64,000 nucleotides of DNA from Thiodiazotropha sp040791665 (GCA_040791665.1 JBFNNX010000009.1:310001-374000); one strand, 5' to 3'; counted from the stretch's first letter, positions 8,648 to 17,459 are shown. Notes: generated by a model not told the origin, from the sequence alone. Translations and numbers: made by a program.

Positions 8648-10480
8648 ATGAACCAGGAACAGCAGCAATCTCAACTAAAGCAACTGATTGCAAAGGGTAA
8701 GGAACAGGGATTCCTCACCTACGCGGAAGTTAATGACCACCTTCCCGAGGGCATAGTAGAGCCTGAACAGATCGAGGATATCGTCCGTATGATCAACGAC
8801 ATGGGCATCACTGTCCATGAATCGGCACCCGACCTCGAAGACAACACCCTCAGTGATTCGGTCGTCTCCGCCGACGAAGACGCCGCCGAGGCGGCAGCTG
8901 CAGCCCTGGCCAGTGTCGATAGCGAATTTGGCCGCACCACCGATCCGGTACGCATGTATATGCGGGAAATGGGCACCGTCGAACTGCTGACCCGCGAAGG
9001 CGAGCTGCGTATCGCCAAGCGCATTGAAGAGGGCCTGCACCAGGTCTCTGCCGCATTGGCCACCTTCCCTACCACCGTTGACTTGCTGTGCACGCTTATA
9101 GAAAGGATCGAGCCGGGTGAATCACGGCTTGCCGACATCACCAGCGGCTTCATCGATCCCAACGAGCCCGATGAGATCCCCACACCGGTGCAACCGCAGG
9201 ATGCCAGCAACAACGACAACACTAATAGTGACGACGAAGACAGCGACGACGAACCGGAAAACAGCGGACCCGATCCCGAAGAGGTCGCGGCAAAGGGAAA
9301 AGAGCTTCGCAAGCGCTTCAATTCCCTGTGCTCCGCACTGAAAAAAAATGGCCGTGCCAGCGCCAAGTCACAAAAGGCACAGGATGCGGTCTCAGAGGCA
9401 TTCCTCGAGTTCAAGCTGGTACCCATCACCTTCAATCAGCTTGTCTCCACGCTGAGAGAAACAATTGAGCGCATCCGTAACCAGGAGCGCATCATCATGA
9501 ATCTCTGCGTCGACAAGGCGCGCATGCCTCGCAAAGAGTTTATCGCCTCATTTCCCGACAATGAGACCAACCTCGATTGGATCATCGACCAGATCAATAA
9601 AGGCAAGCCCCACTCGGAGGCCCTCAAAGAGCATGCCGACGAGATCATTCGCGCGCAAAAACGCCTCGTCAACATTGAGAGCGACTGTCTGTTGACCATT
9701 GGCGAAATCAAAGAGACCAATCGCAAGATGTCGATCGGCGAAGCCAAGGCGCGCCGCGCCAAGAAAGAGATGGTGGAGGCGAACCTGCGCCTGGTCATCT
9801 CCATTGCGAAAAAATATACCAACCGCGGACTGCAGTTTCTCGACCTCATACAGGAAGGCAATATCGGTCTGATGAAGGCAGTGGACAAGTTCGAATATCG
9901 CCGTGGATACAAGTTTTCAACCTATGCGACCTGGTGGATCCGTCAGGCCATCACCCGCTCTATCGCCGATCAGGCACGCACCATCCGTATACCGGTACAT
10001 ATGATAGAGACCATCAACAAACTGAATCGCATATCCCGGCAGATGATTCAGGAGATGGGCCGCGAAGCCACACCGGAAGAGCTGGCGGAGCGTATGGATA
10101 TGCCGGAAGACAAGATTCGCAAGGTACTCAAGATCGCCAAGGAACCGATCTCAATGGAGACGCCGATCGGTGATGACGAGGATTCGCACCTGGGCGATTT
10201 CATCGAGGATTCCGGCGTGGTCTCTCCCATTGAATCAGCCACCGCGGAAGGACTGGGCGAGGCGACACAAAACATGTTGGCCGGCCTGACCAGCCGTGAA
10301 GCAAAAGTGCTGCGCATGCGCTTCGGCATCGACATGAACACCGACCACACCCTCGAAGAGGTCGGCAAACAGTTCGACGTCACCAGGGAGCGCATTCGTC
10401 AGATCGAAGCCAAGGCGCTGCGTAAACTGCGCCACCCATCACGCTCAGATCGCCTCCGGAGCTTCCTCGACAGCGATTAA
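8648..10480 (+). CDS. rpoD: RNA polymerase sigma-70 factor, RpoD
   Basis: Primary housekeeping sigma factor. The 610 residues contain region 1.1, and an acidic, Asn/Asp/Glu-rich linker in the non-conserved region (about residues 178-215). Regions 2.1-2.4 follow ('DLIQEGNIGLMKAVDKFEYR', 'YATWWIRQAITRS'), then region 3. Region 4 has the -35-recognition helix-turn-helix 'TLEEVGKQFDVTRERIRQIE'. It follows dnaG by 112 bp, room for an internal promoter as known in E. coli. Confidence 0.98.
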   Translation: MNQEQQQSQLKQLIAKGKEQGFLTYAEVNDHLPEGIVEPEQIEDIVRMINDMGITVHESAPDLEDNTLSDSVVSADEDAAEAAAAALASVDSEFGRTTDPVRMYMREMGTVELLTREGELRIAKRIEEGLHQVSAALATFPTTVDLLCTLIERIEPGESRLADITSGFIDPNEPDEIPTPVQPQDASNNDNTNSDDEDSDDEPENSGPDPEEVAAKGKELRKRFNSLCSALKKNGRASAKSQKAQDAVSEAFLEFKLVPITFNQLVSTLRETIERIRNQERIIMNLCVDKARMPRKEFIASFPDNETNLDWIIDQINKGKPHSEALKEHADEIIRAQKRLVNIESDCLLTIGEIKETNRKMSIGEAKARRAKKEMVEANLRLVISIAKKYTNRGLQFLDLIQEGNIGLMKAVDKFEYRRGYKFSTYATWWIRQAITRSIADQARTIRIPVHMIETINKLNRISRQMIQEMGREATPEELAERMDMPEDKIRKVLKIAKEPISMETPIGDDEDSHLGDFIEDSGVVSPIESATAEGLGEATQNMLAGLTSREAKVLRMRFGIDMNTDHTLEEVGKQFDVTRERIRQIEAKALRKLRHPSRSDRLRSFLDSD

Positions 10481-10495
10481 TTAAACGCCCCCATC

Positions 10496-10524
10496 GCAAT
10501 AGCAGTAAAAATTGCTGCTATTGC
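10496..10524 (+). terminator. Stem-loop after rpoD
   Basis: GCAATAGCAG (10496-10505) pairs perfectly with CTGCTATTGC (10515-10524) around a 9-nt loop, 15 bp past the rpoD stop. There is no real T tract, so it may be a weak terminator or a processing and stability element between rpoD and the tRNA. Confidence 0.45.
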
Positions 10525-10542
10525 TTCGGGATCTGCTACAAT
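10512..10542 (+). promoter_or_regulatory. Candidate tRNA promoter
   Basis: TTGCTG (10512-10517) and TACAAT (10537-10542), 19 bp apart, precede the tRNA by 12 bp. A GC-rich stretch follows the -10 box, as in stringently controlled stable-RNA promoters. The spacer is long, and the -35 overlaps the preceding stem-loop. Confidence 0.35.
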
Positions 10543-10554
10543 CCCGCCGATTCC

Positions 10555-10637
<83 letters not shown>

Positions 10638-10686
10638 ACAATATGTTACAAATTTTTCAATCTTGTTTTAAAAATTATTGATCATC

Positions 10687-10706
10687 ATGTAGACACAATG
10701 TAGACA
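10687..10706 (+). repeat. Left-end integrase arm-type repeats
   Basis: Two direct copies of ATGTAGACA (10687-10695 and 10698-10706) with an 11-bp period, about 50 bp inside attL. Three more copies lie inside the right end. The arrangement fits accessory arm-binding sites for the integrase N-terminal domain. Confidence 0.6.
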
Positions 10707-10822
10707 ACATACTAAATATTCAACAAGATCATTTGCAATATCATTTTTTGAGCAACTCACACAATTAACTAGCCAACTCCTGTTAAAAAAATAATTCCAC
10801 CAACCAACAATCAATATTGTCT

Positions 10823-13480
10823 TCAATTAATTACTACATACCTCAGCATTTTCTGAAATTTCCTGGTATTAGCTAACAGTGGAGCATTCTCTTTAATGCG
10901 ATCAAGAGTTTCTTTAAGTCCATGTACAGCTCGGGCTGGTGAGTCACCCACAATCGCCACAACTAGATCAAGCAATCTTTCTGGGGATGATGAAAATACC
11001 TCATCATCTGCAGTCGAAATGGAATAGACACTCGTTTGCCCTCTACTGGTATCAGGCCGGATAAATGGAATAATAACTTCCGCCGCTTCCTTAAAAGCTG
11101 CACCTGATGAGCGAAGTATATGCACAAGGTGAGTCGTTGAAGCAGATGATTGTAGCTCAATATCAAGAGGCCAAATGGACTGGAATACAGGACAAATCTC
11201 TTCTCGCCATTTTATTTGTTTTTCTTCTGATTTCGCACGATTCATTTCTATTGCCAGACGGTGCGCAACACTGGGTAAACACCCTGCACCTGCCTGACGT
11301 AGCGCAGAGCGCACTTCAACTGAAGATAATGGATACTCCCCCTGATCAGATTGATTTGCCAGCATGATAACGACTAGCCATCCCGCAAAGACACGCAGTT
11401 CTTCATCAGGGACATCCGCTCTAATAAATAGCTGTAAAAATGGCTGTTTAGTCAGACCAAATAATTCTGGTGGACCAATATATTTAGAATATTTTCGGGC
11501 CGACCATGCGGCTGCAGCATCAGGTGATGACCAATGTAGATGTGGAATTAATTTTTCTCTACTCCATTCAGGTGTGCTATTAAAAAGGTATGGTATATTT
11601 GATATCAGGTTAATTCGTGCAAGGCGTCCAAATTCCCCATCTGAATTTACTAGTTTGTCAAGTCGCTCATAAATTTGTTGAGGAATCTCATCTTTCTTTG
11701 GTTCTTTATCCAACATTTTTAAAACAACATCTACCAGATAACCTGATGGATCGTTTATCGATGTACTTAGAACATCATTATCGAGCACCCTTTCATATTT
11801 CTTGGGTAATGCCCCCTCTATACGATCCCATAGGGGCCATATCAGATCATCTTCAAGATTGTTTACACTCTCTTTCAACCACCATGAAGCATTTGAAATA
11901 ATTTCAGTGAAGGTATCTTCAGGCCAATCCAGAAGCATTCGTCCGATAAGCTTATACTCACTCTTCTCTTGTAAATTCTCAGGCACCTGCAATAATGATC
12001 TCCATGCCCAAGTTGGCCACTTTTTCTCTGACGCCTGAAATGCAAGACCACGTAAAGCACGAGATGCATTAGACCGAAATAGACCCCCCCAATCATTAAC
12101 TTCTAAATAACCGGCTTCTTCTTTTAACTTTTCCACCTGATCAATCAAGTCTTTATCTAAAACACCATTTAATATTTTTGAATTATCATCGATATCGTTT
12201 TTACTCTCATGCCAGATTTGAAACCCTGCTTGCTCTTCAGGTATCAGCTGCCAATCAGGCCATCGATTGTGTATTTCATCTAATACTTCATATGCATCCT
12301 CGTTAAGCTGAAATCCAAGATTTTGAAGATAACCGAGAAGATCAAATCTACTGCGACTGATCCATTTCTCATGATCCTCCTGAGAACCATCACTGGGTGG
12401 TCCTTCGATAAATCGACGTTCAATATCCCTCTGTTTATCAGTTGAAAAATCCAACCACCGTGATTTTATTAGTCGATAAATTTCGACACTTGTATGCCTG
12501 TGAGAGAACTCGCTAGCTGGTAGTTCTATTAGCAGATCTGCAGCTTTATATGCAGGTACCATGGTGTCTGCAGCAGCATAAACTGCAAGTCTGCGCATTA
12601 AACGATGGGGACTTGAACACCATTTTTCGACAAAAAGAAGAGCACGCTCTGAGTCTTTATGTGCAAGATGCGTCCAAAGGTCCGCGATCACACGTACAAT
12701 ATGAAGAAAACCTGACCTATTATCATTCTGCTCATGATGCGCAACTGACGGAACATCTGAATTTGTTAGAAAATCACAAAAATTATGGTCCATGCATACT
12801 TCAGCAGCCTCTTCAAGCACTGAATTCAGTTCATTGCTTAATAGTTCTAATAACTTTTCATCACTTTCTGCTGACACATTTTCAGGCCAGGCAGCTATGA
12901 CATCATCAGCAGTAATATAGCCCTCAACCTCATAATCTATAGAAATGATATCTGTAATACGTTCTGGTTTTTGATCTGTTTCTTCATATAGGTAGCTGTA
13001 AGGTTTACCAACACGAAGCTTTGGTCGAAGTACATGCGCAAGCCTTTCTAGCATTTCGCGCGAAAGCTCACCTCCCTTAATGCGTGGTTCTATTTCAAAC
13101 CATTCACTTCGTAGCATACTTTTCTTTGCTGACCGCAAATGGCGTATGATTAAGCGCCAGCACTTCATCAATAGTTGAGGCACTCCATCTGTTCGGTTGA
13201 GACGCGAATCTATTATTTCAGCTGCATCCTCATCAAAAGAGCCGATATTCGCTGCTACCTCCTGAATCGCACTTATTTCTTTGAAATTATTCTCTATCCA
13301 AGGAATAACTTGTTTATCTGTATCCAACAAGTTCAAGTCAATTAACATGGACAGCCAAGCAAAAGAGGGGTTTATAACGGAGAGCATCATTGATATATCT
13401 CTATTTGCTAGAAAGAAACGCAGCTGTTCACGCTCAAACTCTGACACATCATCTGGTGATTTTTTGCTGATTTCGTACAT
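10823..13480 (-). CDS. Large protein of unknown function, partner of SIR2 protein (candidate defence effector or sensor)
   Basis: The 885 residues show no Walker, nuclease or protease motif that I recognise. The composition is Trp/Leu/Glu-rich and looks alpha-helical throughout, with many short amphipathic helices suggesting a HEAT-like solenoid. The C-terminal part ('CPVFQSIWPLDIELQ' and the following 'EAAEVIIPFIRP', about residues 760-810) recalls the C-terminal domain of long SIR2-fused defence proteins (DUF4020-like, from memory, unverified). It starts at ATG 13480, 2 bp after the SIR2 stop, with a GGAAGAG ribosome site inside the upstream gene, so the two are probably translationally coupled. 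It is the last gene before attL and AT-rich. The operon with SIR2 is the main support for a defence role. Confidence 0.8.
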   Translation of the reverse strand: MYEISKKSPDDVSEFEREQLRFFLANRDISMMLSVINPSFAWLSMLIDLNLLDTDKQVIPWIENNFKEISAIQEVAANIGSFDEDAAEIIDSRLNRTDGVPQLLMKCWRLIIRHLRSAKKSMLRSEWFEIEPRIKGGELSREMLERLAHVLRPKLRVGKPYSYLYEETDQKPERITDIISIDYEVEGYITADDVIAAWPENVSAESDEKLLELLSNELNSVLEEAAEVCMDHNFCDFLTNSDVPSVAHHEQNDNRSGFLHIVRVIADLWTHLAHKDSERALLFVEKWCSSPHRLMRRLAVYAAADTMVPAYKAADLLIELPASEFSHRHTSVEIYRLIKSRWLDFSTDKQRDIERRFIEGPPSDGSQEDHEKWISRSRFDLLGYLQNLGFQLNEDAYEVLDEIHNRWPDWQLIPEEQAGFQIWHESKNDIDDNSKILNGVLDKDLIDQVEKLKEEAGYLEVNDWGGLFRSNASRALRGLAFQASEKKWPTWAWRSLLQVPENLQEKSEYKLIGRMLLDWPEDTFTEIISNASWWLKESVNNLEDDLIWPLWDRIEGALPKKYERVLDNDVLSTSINDPSGYLVDVVLKMLDKEPKKDEIPQQIYERLDKLVNSDGEFGRLARINLISNIPYLFNSTPEWSREKLIPHLHWSSPDAAAAWSARKYSKYIGPPELFGLTKQPFLQLFIRADVPDEELRVFAGWLVVIMLANQSDQGEYPLSSVEVRSALRQAGAGCLPSVAHRLAIEMNRAKSEEKQIKWREEICPVFQSIWPLDIELQSSASTTHLVHILRSSGAAFKEAAEVIIPFIRPDTSRGQTSVYSISTADDEVFSSSPERLLDLVVAIVGDSPARAVHGLKETLDRIKENAPLLANTRKFQKMLRYVVIN

Positions 13481-13482
13481 AG

Positions 13483-14421
13483 CTACTCTTCCATTGCTGG
13501 CTGTTGAGTAGTTTCTGTTAAAATAGATTCAATGCGATTGTTACTGTATTCAATAGGATTGATATTATACTTAGACCATTCTGCCAACGTCTCATATATA
13601 TCTGGATAGTCCTCAAACTCAATTGGCCAGATGCCTTTTGCTCGCCATATCGAAGCAGAATCATCTGTTCTTTTGTCTATCGCGAAAATATCCTTGAGGT
13701 CTTTAAATCGATCACGGTCAGCATCAAGCGTTTCCAATAGTAGCCTTAATGCAGCATCTTCTGCCTGATAGCCAACAAGAACTATCGTGTTTAACCGCAT
13801 TCTATCCTCAACATACCGCGACGCCCAGCCATCACGAAGATAGGCATCACCGAAGTCAGCGCTTGTTAAAATGAGGTCAGTATTTTTAAGGTCTAGTGTT
13901 TCATCACCTATTCGTCCATGTAGATGAAAAATGCCATAATCGCTGACCCCCCCTGGTTTCGGTATTGACTTAACAGCATAACTCGGCACATTTAGCCCAT
14001 CTGCTTGTACGACACGTTCAAATATAGTATCGAAATTTGTTGTCAGCAGTTTAGGGCGCCCATCCGAATCTCGAGAAAGCTGAAGTAGAGCCCTATGGTC
14101 AGGAAAATCAATATTATCAGGTGCTTTGAGGTTATTAGAAACGACATTTCTAACACGAGATTGTGTACCTGGTTGATGTGTTCTTTTCTCTAGTGAATTC
14201 AGAACACGATCAAACTCTCCGCGTTTAAATGCTATTCGCTCAGCAGGCTCATGATCGCGTGACTCTCCTAATTCTTGGTATACTTTTTCTGTCAGTTCTT
14301 TAAACAGATCTAAGTCAACTCGTTTTGAAACGCCTGCACCACATAGGAACACAGCGTTACCATCTGTTACTGTATTTATTAGCTCATCTGGAATGTCAGC
14401 CCCATTTTCTAAAAAACGCAT
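13483..14421 (-). CDS. SIR2-domain protein (probable NAD-consuming defence effector)
   Basis: A 312-residue protein that is almost entirely a SIR2_2-type domain. The nucleotide-binding 'VFLCGAGVS' is near residue 30. 'LLTTNFDTIFERV' carries the conserved Asn/Asp near residue 125, 'IFHLHGRIGD' holds the likely catalytic His near residue 165, and 'IVLVGYQAEDAALRLLL' is near residue 210. In known bacterial systems (DSR, SIR2-HerA, Thoeris ThsA, SIR2-Argonaute) such domains degrade NAD+ on phage infection. It lacks the Cys4 zinc module of protein-deacetylase sirtuins. It is first in a two-gene operon, with direct repeats upstream at 14452-14470. Confidence 0.85.
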   Translation of the reverse strand: MRFLENGADIPDELINTVTDGNAVFLCGAGVSKRVDLDLFKELTEKVYQELGESRDHEPAERIAFKRGEFDRVLNSLEKRTHQPGTQSRVRNVVSNNLKAPDNIDFPDHRALLQLSRDSDGRPKLLTTNFDTIFERVVQADGLNVPSYAVKSIPKPGGVSDYGIFHLHGRIGDETLDLKNTDLILTSADFGDAYLRDGWASRYVEDRMRLNTIVLVGYQAEDAALRLLLETLDADRDRFKDLKDIFAIDKRTDDSASIWRAKGIWPIEFEDYPDIYETLAEWSKYNINPIEYSNNRIESILTETTQQPAMEE

Positions 14422-14451
14422 ACTATATCTCTAGTTTTCCCCCTAAGTTTG

Positions 14452-14470
14452 TACATGATATTACATGATA
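14452..14470. promoter_or_regulatory. Tandem TACATGATA repeats upstream of the SIR2 operon
   Basis: Two copies of TACATGATA at 14452-14460 and 14462-14470, 10 bp apart (one helical turn), 31 bp upstream of the SIR2 start codon. This suits a cooperative regulator site in the promoter or leader. No clear -35/-10 pair was identified. Confidence 0.35.
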
Positions 14471-14488
14471 CTCCTCCCTACCGTACAG

Positions 14489-16129
14489 TTATTGACAGAA
14501 CTCCAAGTGATTACCGGTCTGATAGGTCTGGATTTCAAAATTTGATCCGCAAAATGAATCAAATCCTACAGGCTCCACTCTCCAAATATGGATCCGTGTC
14601 TGGATCACCACATCACCCACCTGCACACCAAACACGACCTCCCCTATAGGTTCGCCGTAGCTATTAGGTCGGTCAGACCAAGCCTTGGCCAAGGTTATCG
14701 GCCGATCCTCACCCGAACAATTCATTCCACCCATAACCTCGATGAAGACCGCCCAGTCACCTTGATCCGTAGCCAGTCGTGCCGCCTCGATCTCGGGATT
14801 GGTGACCTCATCCCGTAACAGTCGTAATTCTCGCCAGACTGAAACCGGCGGACCACCAAATAGCTGAAATTGCCTTATTCCCCAAGCTGTAGACCAGGCC
14901 TTGACCCGTTCAGCAGCTTTCGGGGCATCCAGGCCTGATTCATCGGCCTCGATGCCAAACCCATCCACATTCTTGGAGATGTACTTGGCCACATACCCGA
15001 TGGCCGTTCCTTTTGCCGGATCTATTGTCTCCACCTTGAACCTTCGCTGCTTGGCACCTGGCTCCTCCGGGGAATCCTGCAGTGCATAGTGCTGAAGTGT
15101 CGATATAAGAGTTTCTGCCTGATCGGGTCGCACAAAGACCAGAATATGCCAATGCGGCGTGCCATCATGGTGGGGCTCTGCGATCCTGATACCAAACATT
15201 TCAATCCCCTTGCGGGCCATGGCGGCACGGGCCCTGCTCCACACCCTGTTTAGGTAGTCCTGTCCATCACTGGGCCTGCTACCATCGTACTGGAGATTAG
15301 GATCCCCGCTCTTGCCATAGCGCGCATGGAACCGGGAGGGGCAGGTTAAGGTAAGAAAAAGCGCCTCGTAGCCGTTCTGCTTGGCATAGAGCTCACACCC
15401 GGCTATTCGGACCATCAACTCACTACGACGCAGCACAGGATTGGAGAGCGAGCCGTCTATCACATCCTGCAAATTGAAGGTTTCGCCCAATTCATTGACC
15501 ACCTGCAGGGTCTCCATCAGATTGCGATTCCGTCGCTGCCGCTCCCGCCGTCTTAGCAGATTTTCATTGCTGACATAAATCTCGCCCTTTTTGTGCACAA
15601 GACCGATCTCAATGGCCGCTGATTCGATGGCTATGGTCTCTGCCTTCTTGAGCCGCCTGCGCCACCATCGATCATCGCACATACGGCGAATAGCTCCATC
15701 CAGGCCATGCGTAACGGAGGGCTCTGCAGGGGTAACCCCACTATCCATAGCATACCCACAAAGGCGTCGATATCGGGCTTCTGGTGTTTCCTGCTTCGAA
15801 CAGATCCAGCGGGCATTCTGGGCCTTGAGCTTGGCGAGACGTCGTAAGTCGTCCAGATCCTCACTGAGCACCAACCCCGCCGGACAGAGCTCGTGAGCGG
15901 CTTTCCTTAGCCGTGTATTCGCCAGCAATCGACCATTTGGCTTTGACCAGTCATTCTCATAGAGATCGGCCAGCTGGTCCGCAAGTCGGTCAGGGATACG
16001 AGGCAGGAAGTCATGGCGCCATTTTCGTTCTGACCCACAGCCACCCGATAACGGCCACAGGCGCTTTTCAGCAGCAGTGACAAAGTCAGGTATTGGAGGT
16101 GCAAACCAAGTATCTGTGTGGTTGATCAT
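14489..16129 (-). CDS. Replication endonuclease, phage P2 GpA-like (HUH)
   Basis: Site-specific nicking enzyme that starts rolling-circle replication. 'LFLTLTCPSRFH' (motif 1), the HUH motif 'DGTPHWHILVF' and the catalytic tyrosine segment 'YVAKYISKN' with two tyrosines four residues apart are all visible, in order, as in Phage_GPA proteins. ATG 16129 (546 aa) overlaps the preceding ORF stop as ATGA. An in-frame TTG at 16156 is possible but less likely. In the element it implies an excised, self-replicating stage. Its usual length in phages is longer, so this is a compact version. Confidence 0.88.
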   Translation of the reverse strand: MINHTDTWFAPPIPDFVTAAEKRLWPLSGGCGSERKWRHDFLPRIPDRLADQLADLYENDWSKPNGRLLANTRLRKAAHELCPAGLVLSEDLDDLRRLAKLKAQNARWICSKQETPEARYRRLCGYAMDSGVTPAEPSVTHGLDGAIRRMCDDRWWRRRLKKAETIAIESAAIEIGLVHKKGEIYVSNENLLRRRERQRRNRNLMETLQVVNELGETFNLQDVIDGSLSNPVLRRSELMVRIAGCELYAKQNGYEALFLTLTCPSRFHARYGKSGDPNLQYDGSRPSDGQDYLNRVWSRARAAMARKGIEMFGIRIAEPHHDGTPHWHILVFVRPDQAETLISTLQHYALQDSPEEPGAKQRRFKVETIDPAKGTAIGYVAKYISKNVDGFGIEADESGLDAPKAAERVKAWSTAWGIRQFQLFGGPPVSVWRELRLLRDEVTNPEIEAARLATDQGDWAVFIEVMGGMNCSGEDRPITLAKAWSDRPNSYGEPIGEVVFGVQVGDVVIQTRIHIWRVEPVGFDSFCGSNFEIQTYQTGNHLEFCQ

Positions 16130-16401
16130 GCGAGACACCCCACCAGATCTGGCCAATCAAGCTTGATTTCCTTATTAAGGAAGCAAGGCCTTATTAGGGA
16201 TGAGCCCTTATTAGGGAAATCGTTATATATATAAGTGGCTCCTTTTAAGGAAGCGCCACCCTGCTCTCCCCTAATTAGGGCGCTCCCCTTAAAAGGATTT
16301 CCCTTATAATATAAGGGAACCACCCGTATGGTTACGACTTTAAAAGTACCCCCCCTGTTGAAATAAGTGGCTCCGGTTTTGTGATTATCAGTGGCTATCA
16401 T
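16126..16401 (-). CDS. Small ORF overlapping a palindrome array
   Basis: A 91-codon frame between the AlpA-like gene (2-bp gap) and rep (ATGA overlap), so spacing supports translation. The predicted protein matches no family I know, and its middle is dictated by the CCTTATTAGG-type repeats lying in it. It may be a coupling leader for rep rather than a functional protein. Confidence 0.4.
   Translation of the reverse strand: MIATDNHKTGATYFNRGGTFKVVTIRVVPLYYKGNPFKGSALIRGEQGGASLKGATYIYNDFPNKGSSLIRPCFLNKEIKLDWPDLVGCLA
16170..16317. repeat. Array of seven AT-core palindromes upstream of rep
   Basis: Units of CC-(A/T)6-GG form: CCTTATTAGG at 16189 and 16206, CCTTTTAAGG at 16241, CCTAATTAGG at 16270, CCTTAAAAGG at 16287. 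One seven-core variant, CCTTATTAAGG, is at 16170. A perfect 17-bp palindrome, CCCTTATAATATAAGGG, is at 16301-16317. They fill about 150 bp immediately ahead of the replication gene. Possible roles are replication-origin iterons, operators for the HTH protein, or both. Confidence 0.7.
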
Positions 16402-16403
16402 GG

Positions 16404-16604
16404 TTAGTCACCTGTATCACTGGTGGATTGACGTATTTGGGCATTGATGTAGGTATTAAGGTCATCCGCCCGATAGCGAACGGCTCTTGCACCGATCTTC
16501 ACAAAGGGAATGCGTGCACCAGCCCAGCGGTCACGCTCTAAGAAGGCTTTGCTGACGCCCAGGAATTGGGCAGCTTCTTGCGTAGTGAGTAGACTCTGAT
16601 TCAT
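16404..16604 (-). CDS. AlpA/excisionase-family helix-turn-helix protein
   Basis: The 66-residue protein is a MerR-type helix-turn-helix of the AlpA/HTH_17 group: 'LLTTQEAAQFLGVSKAFLERDRWAG', then the wing 'IPFVKIGARAVRYRADDLNTYI'. In P4-like elements AlpA regulates the integrase and acts as an excisionase or transcription activator. It heads the HTH-small ORF-rep operon. Its AGGAG ribosome site is inside an 11-bp inverted repeat (16607-16650). Confidence 0.85.
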   Translation of the reverse strand: MNQSLLTTQEAAQFLGVSKAFLERDRWAGARIPFVKIGARAVRYRADDLNTYINAQIRQSTSDTGD

Positions 16605-16606
16605 TG

Positions 16607-16650
16607 ATTGCTCCTGTGATTAACCTCAAACAAATGAGTACAGGAGCAAT
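16607..16650 (-). promoter_or_regulatory. 11-bp inverted repeat that would mask the alpA-like ribosome site
   Basis: On the minus strand ATTGCTCCTGT (16650-16640) and ACAGGAGCAAT (16617-16607) are perfect complements separated by 22 nt. The second arm contains the AGGAG Shine-Dalgarno directly before ATG 16604. It could fold in mRNA to hide the ribosome site, or serve as a DNA operator. Confidence 0.5.
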
Positions 16651-16685
16651 TCTCTTCGAATCGATTTTAGTTGTGGTGCAAGTAA

Positions 16686-16709
16686 AAATTACTCCGCACA
16701 GAGTAATTT
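16686..16709. promoter_or_regulatory. Inverted repeat between the 224-aa gene and the alpA-like gene
   Basis: AAATTACTC (16686-16694) and GAGTAATTT (16701-16709) are complementary around a 6-nt spacer. It may end transcription of the upstream 224-codon gene or act as an operator for the HTH gene; it lacks a T tract. Confidence 0.35.
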
Positions 16710-16742
16710 CAAACTACTTCTAATATGAACGGTGTTGACGGT

Positions 16743-17417
16743 CTATTTCTTGGTGAGATAGTGATTGATATGCCCGGCCATCACACGCACGGTATAGGGA
16801 GGAACACCCTCTTCAAAGAACAGCTCTGGTCTCTGCTCCAGAAAGGTAGCAATCGATGTCCCAGTGAAGACATCTCCGCGATCTTTGCACTGAGCGGAAT
16901 AATGGGCTAGGGCTATAATGGCCGCCCCCAACACCTTTTCTCGCTTCTCAATATTTTTGAGCGTGTTGCCATGAACGTGCTTGCTCGCTTTCGGCTCGGA
17001 GAATCCCATGGCTTCGAGTAACGCTTCGGGTATCTCTATGCCTTTCTTTCGAGCCCAAACCATCACGCCTTTTGCTTCATATCGCTTGTTTAACTTACCT
17101 TCGGTTTTCACATCGGAGAATTTCAACCATTGTGAGATTTGCTCGACGCGTTCATTCAGTTCTGTATGGCCTTCTATTTTGGGCCTTCTGGGATCGGTAC
17201 CCGCCAATAGGTTGGCGGCCTCATCTAACGACCAGAAATCAAGTTTCGTCCATTCCTGACACCTTTCTGGATAACTAACTGGCAAATAGCCATAATTTGG
17301 GTTTCTCGCATTGCGCTCAGCGCGTGCCTCCGTCATCTCTTGGAATTTTTTCAACATCGCCATACTCTGGCTGGATGGATCTGAAATCTCTTTCTCATCA
17401 TTTCCACTCATACTCAT
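16743..17417 (-). CDS. Hypothetical protein of integrative elements
   Basis: A 224-residue soluble protein of unknown function. The centre carries 'FWSLDEAANLLAGTDPRRP' (about residue 60), a motif I associate with accessory proteins of gammaproteobacterial islands. The Lys/Glu-rich middle looks helical. It has no signal peptide or membrane segment. The alternative ATG two codons in (17411) is possible. It lies between the cassette-like genes and the alpA/rep operon. Confidence 0.7.
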   Translation of the reverse strand: MSMSGNDEKEISDPSSQSMAMLKKFQEMTEARAERNARNPNYGYLPVSYPERCQEWTKLDFWSLDEAANLLAGTDPRRPKIEGHTELNERVEQISQWLKFSDVKTEGKLNKRYEAKGVMVWARKKGIEIPEALLEAMGFSEPKASKHVHGNTLKNIEKREKVLGAAIIALAHYSAQCKDRGDVFTGTSIATFLEQRPELFFEEGVPPYTVRVMAGHINHYLTKK

Positions 17418-17459
17418 AACCTTATTTTCATTTCACTGGCGATAACCATCTGGGCGAAC

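Noticed and set aside
13483..14421. Protein-deacetylase sirtuin (CobB)
   Set aside because: It lacks the four-cysteine zinc module and matches the SIR2_2 group of defence proteins instead.
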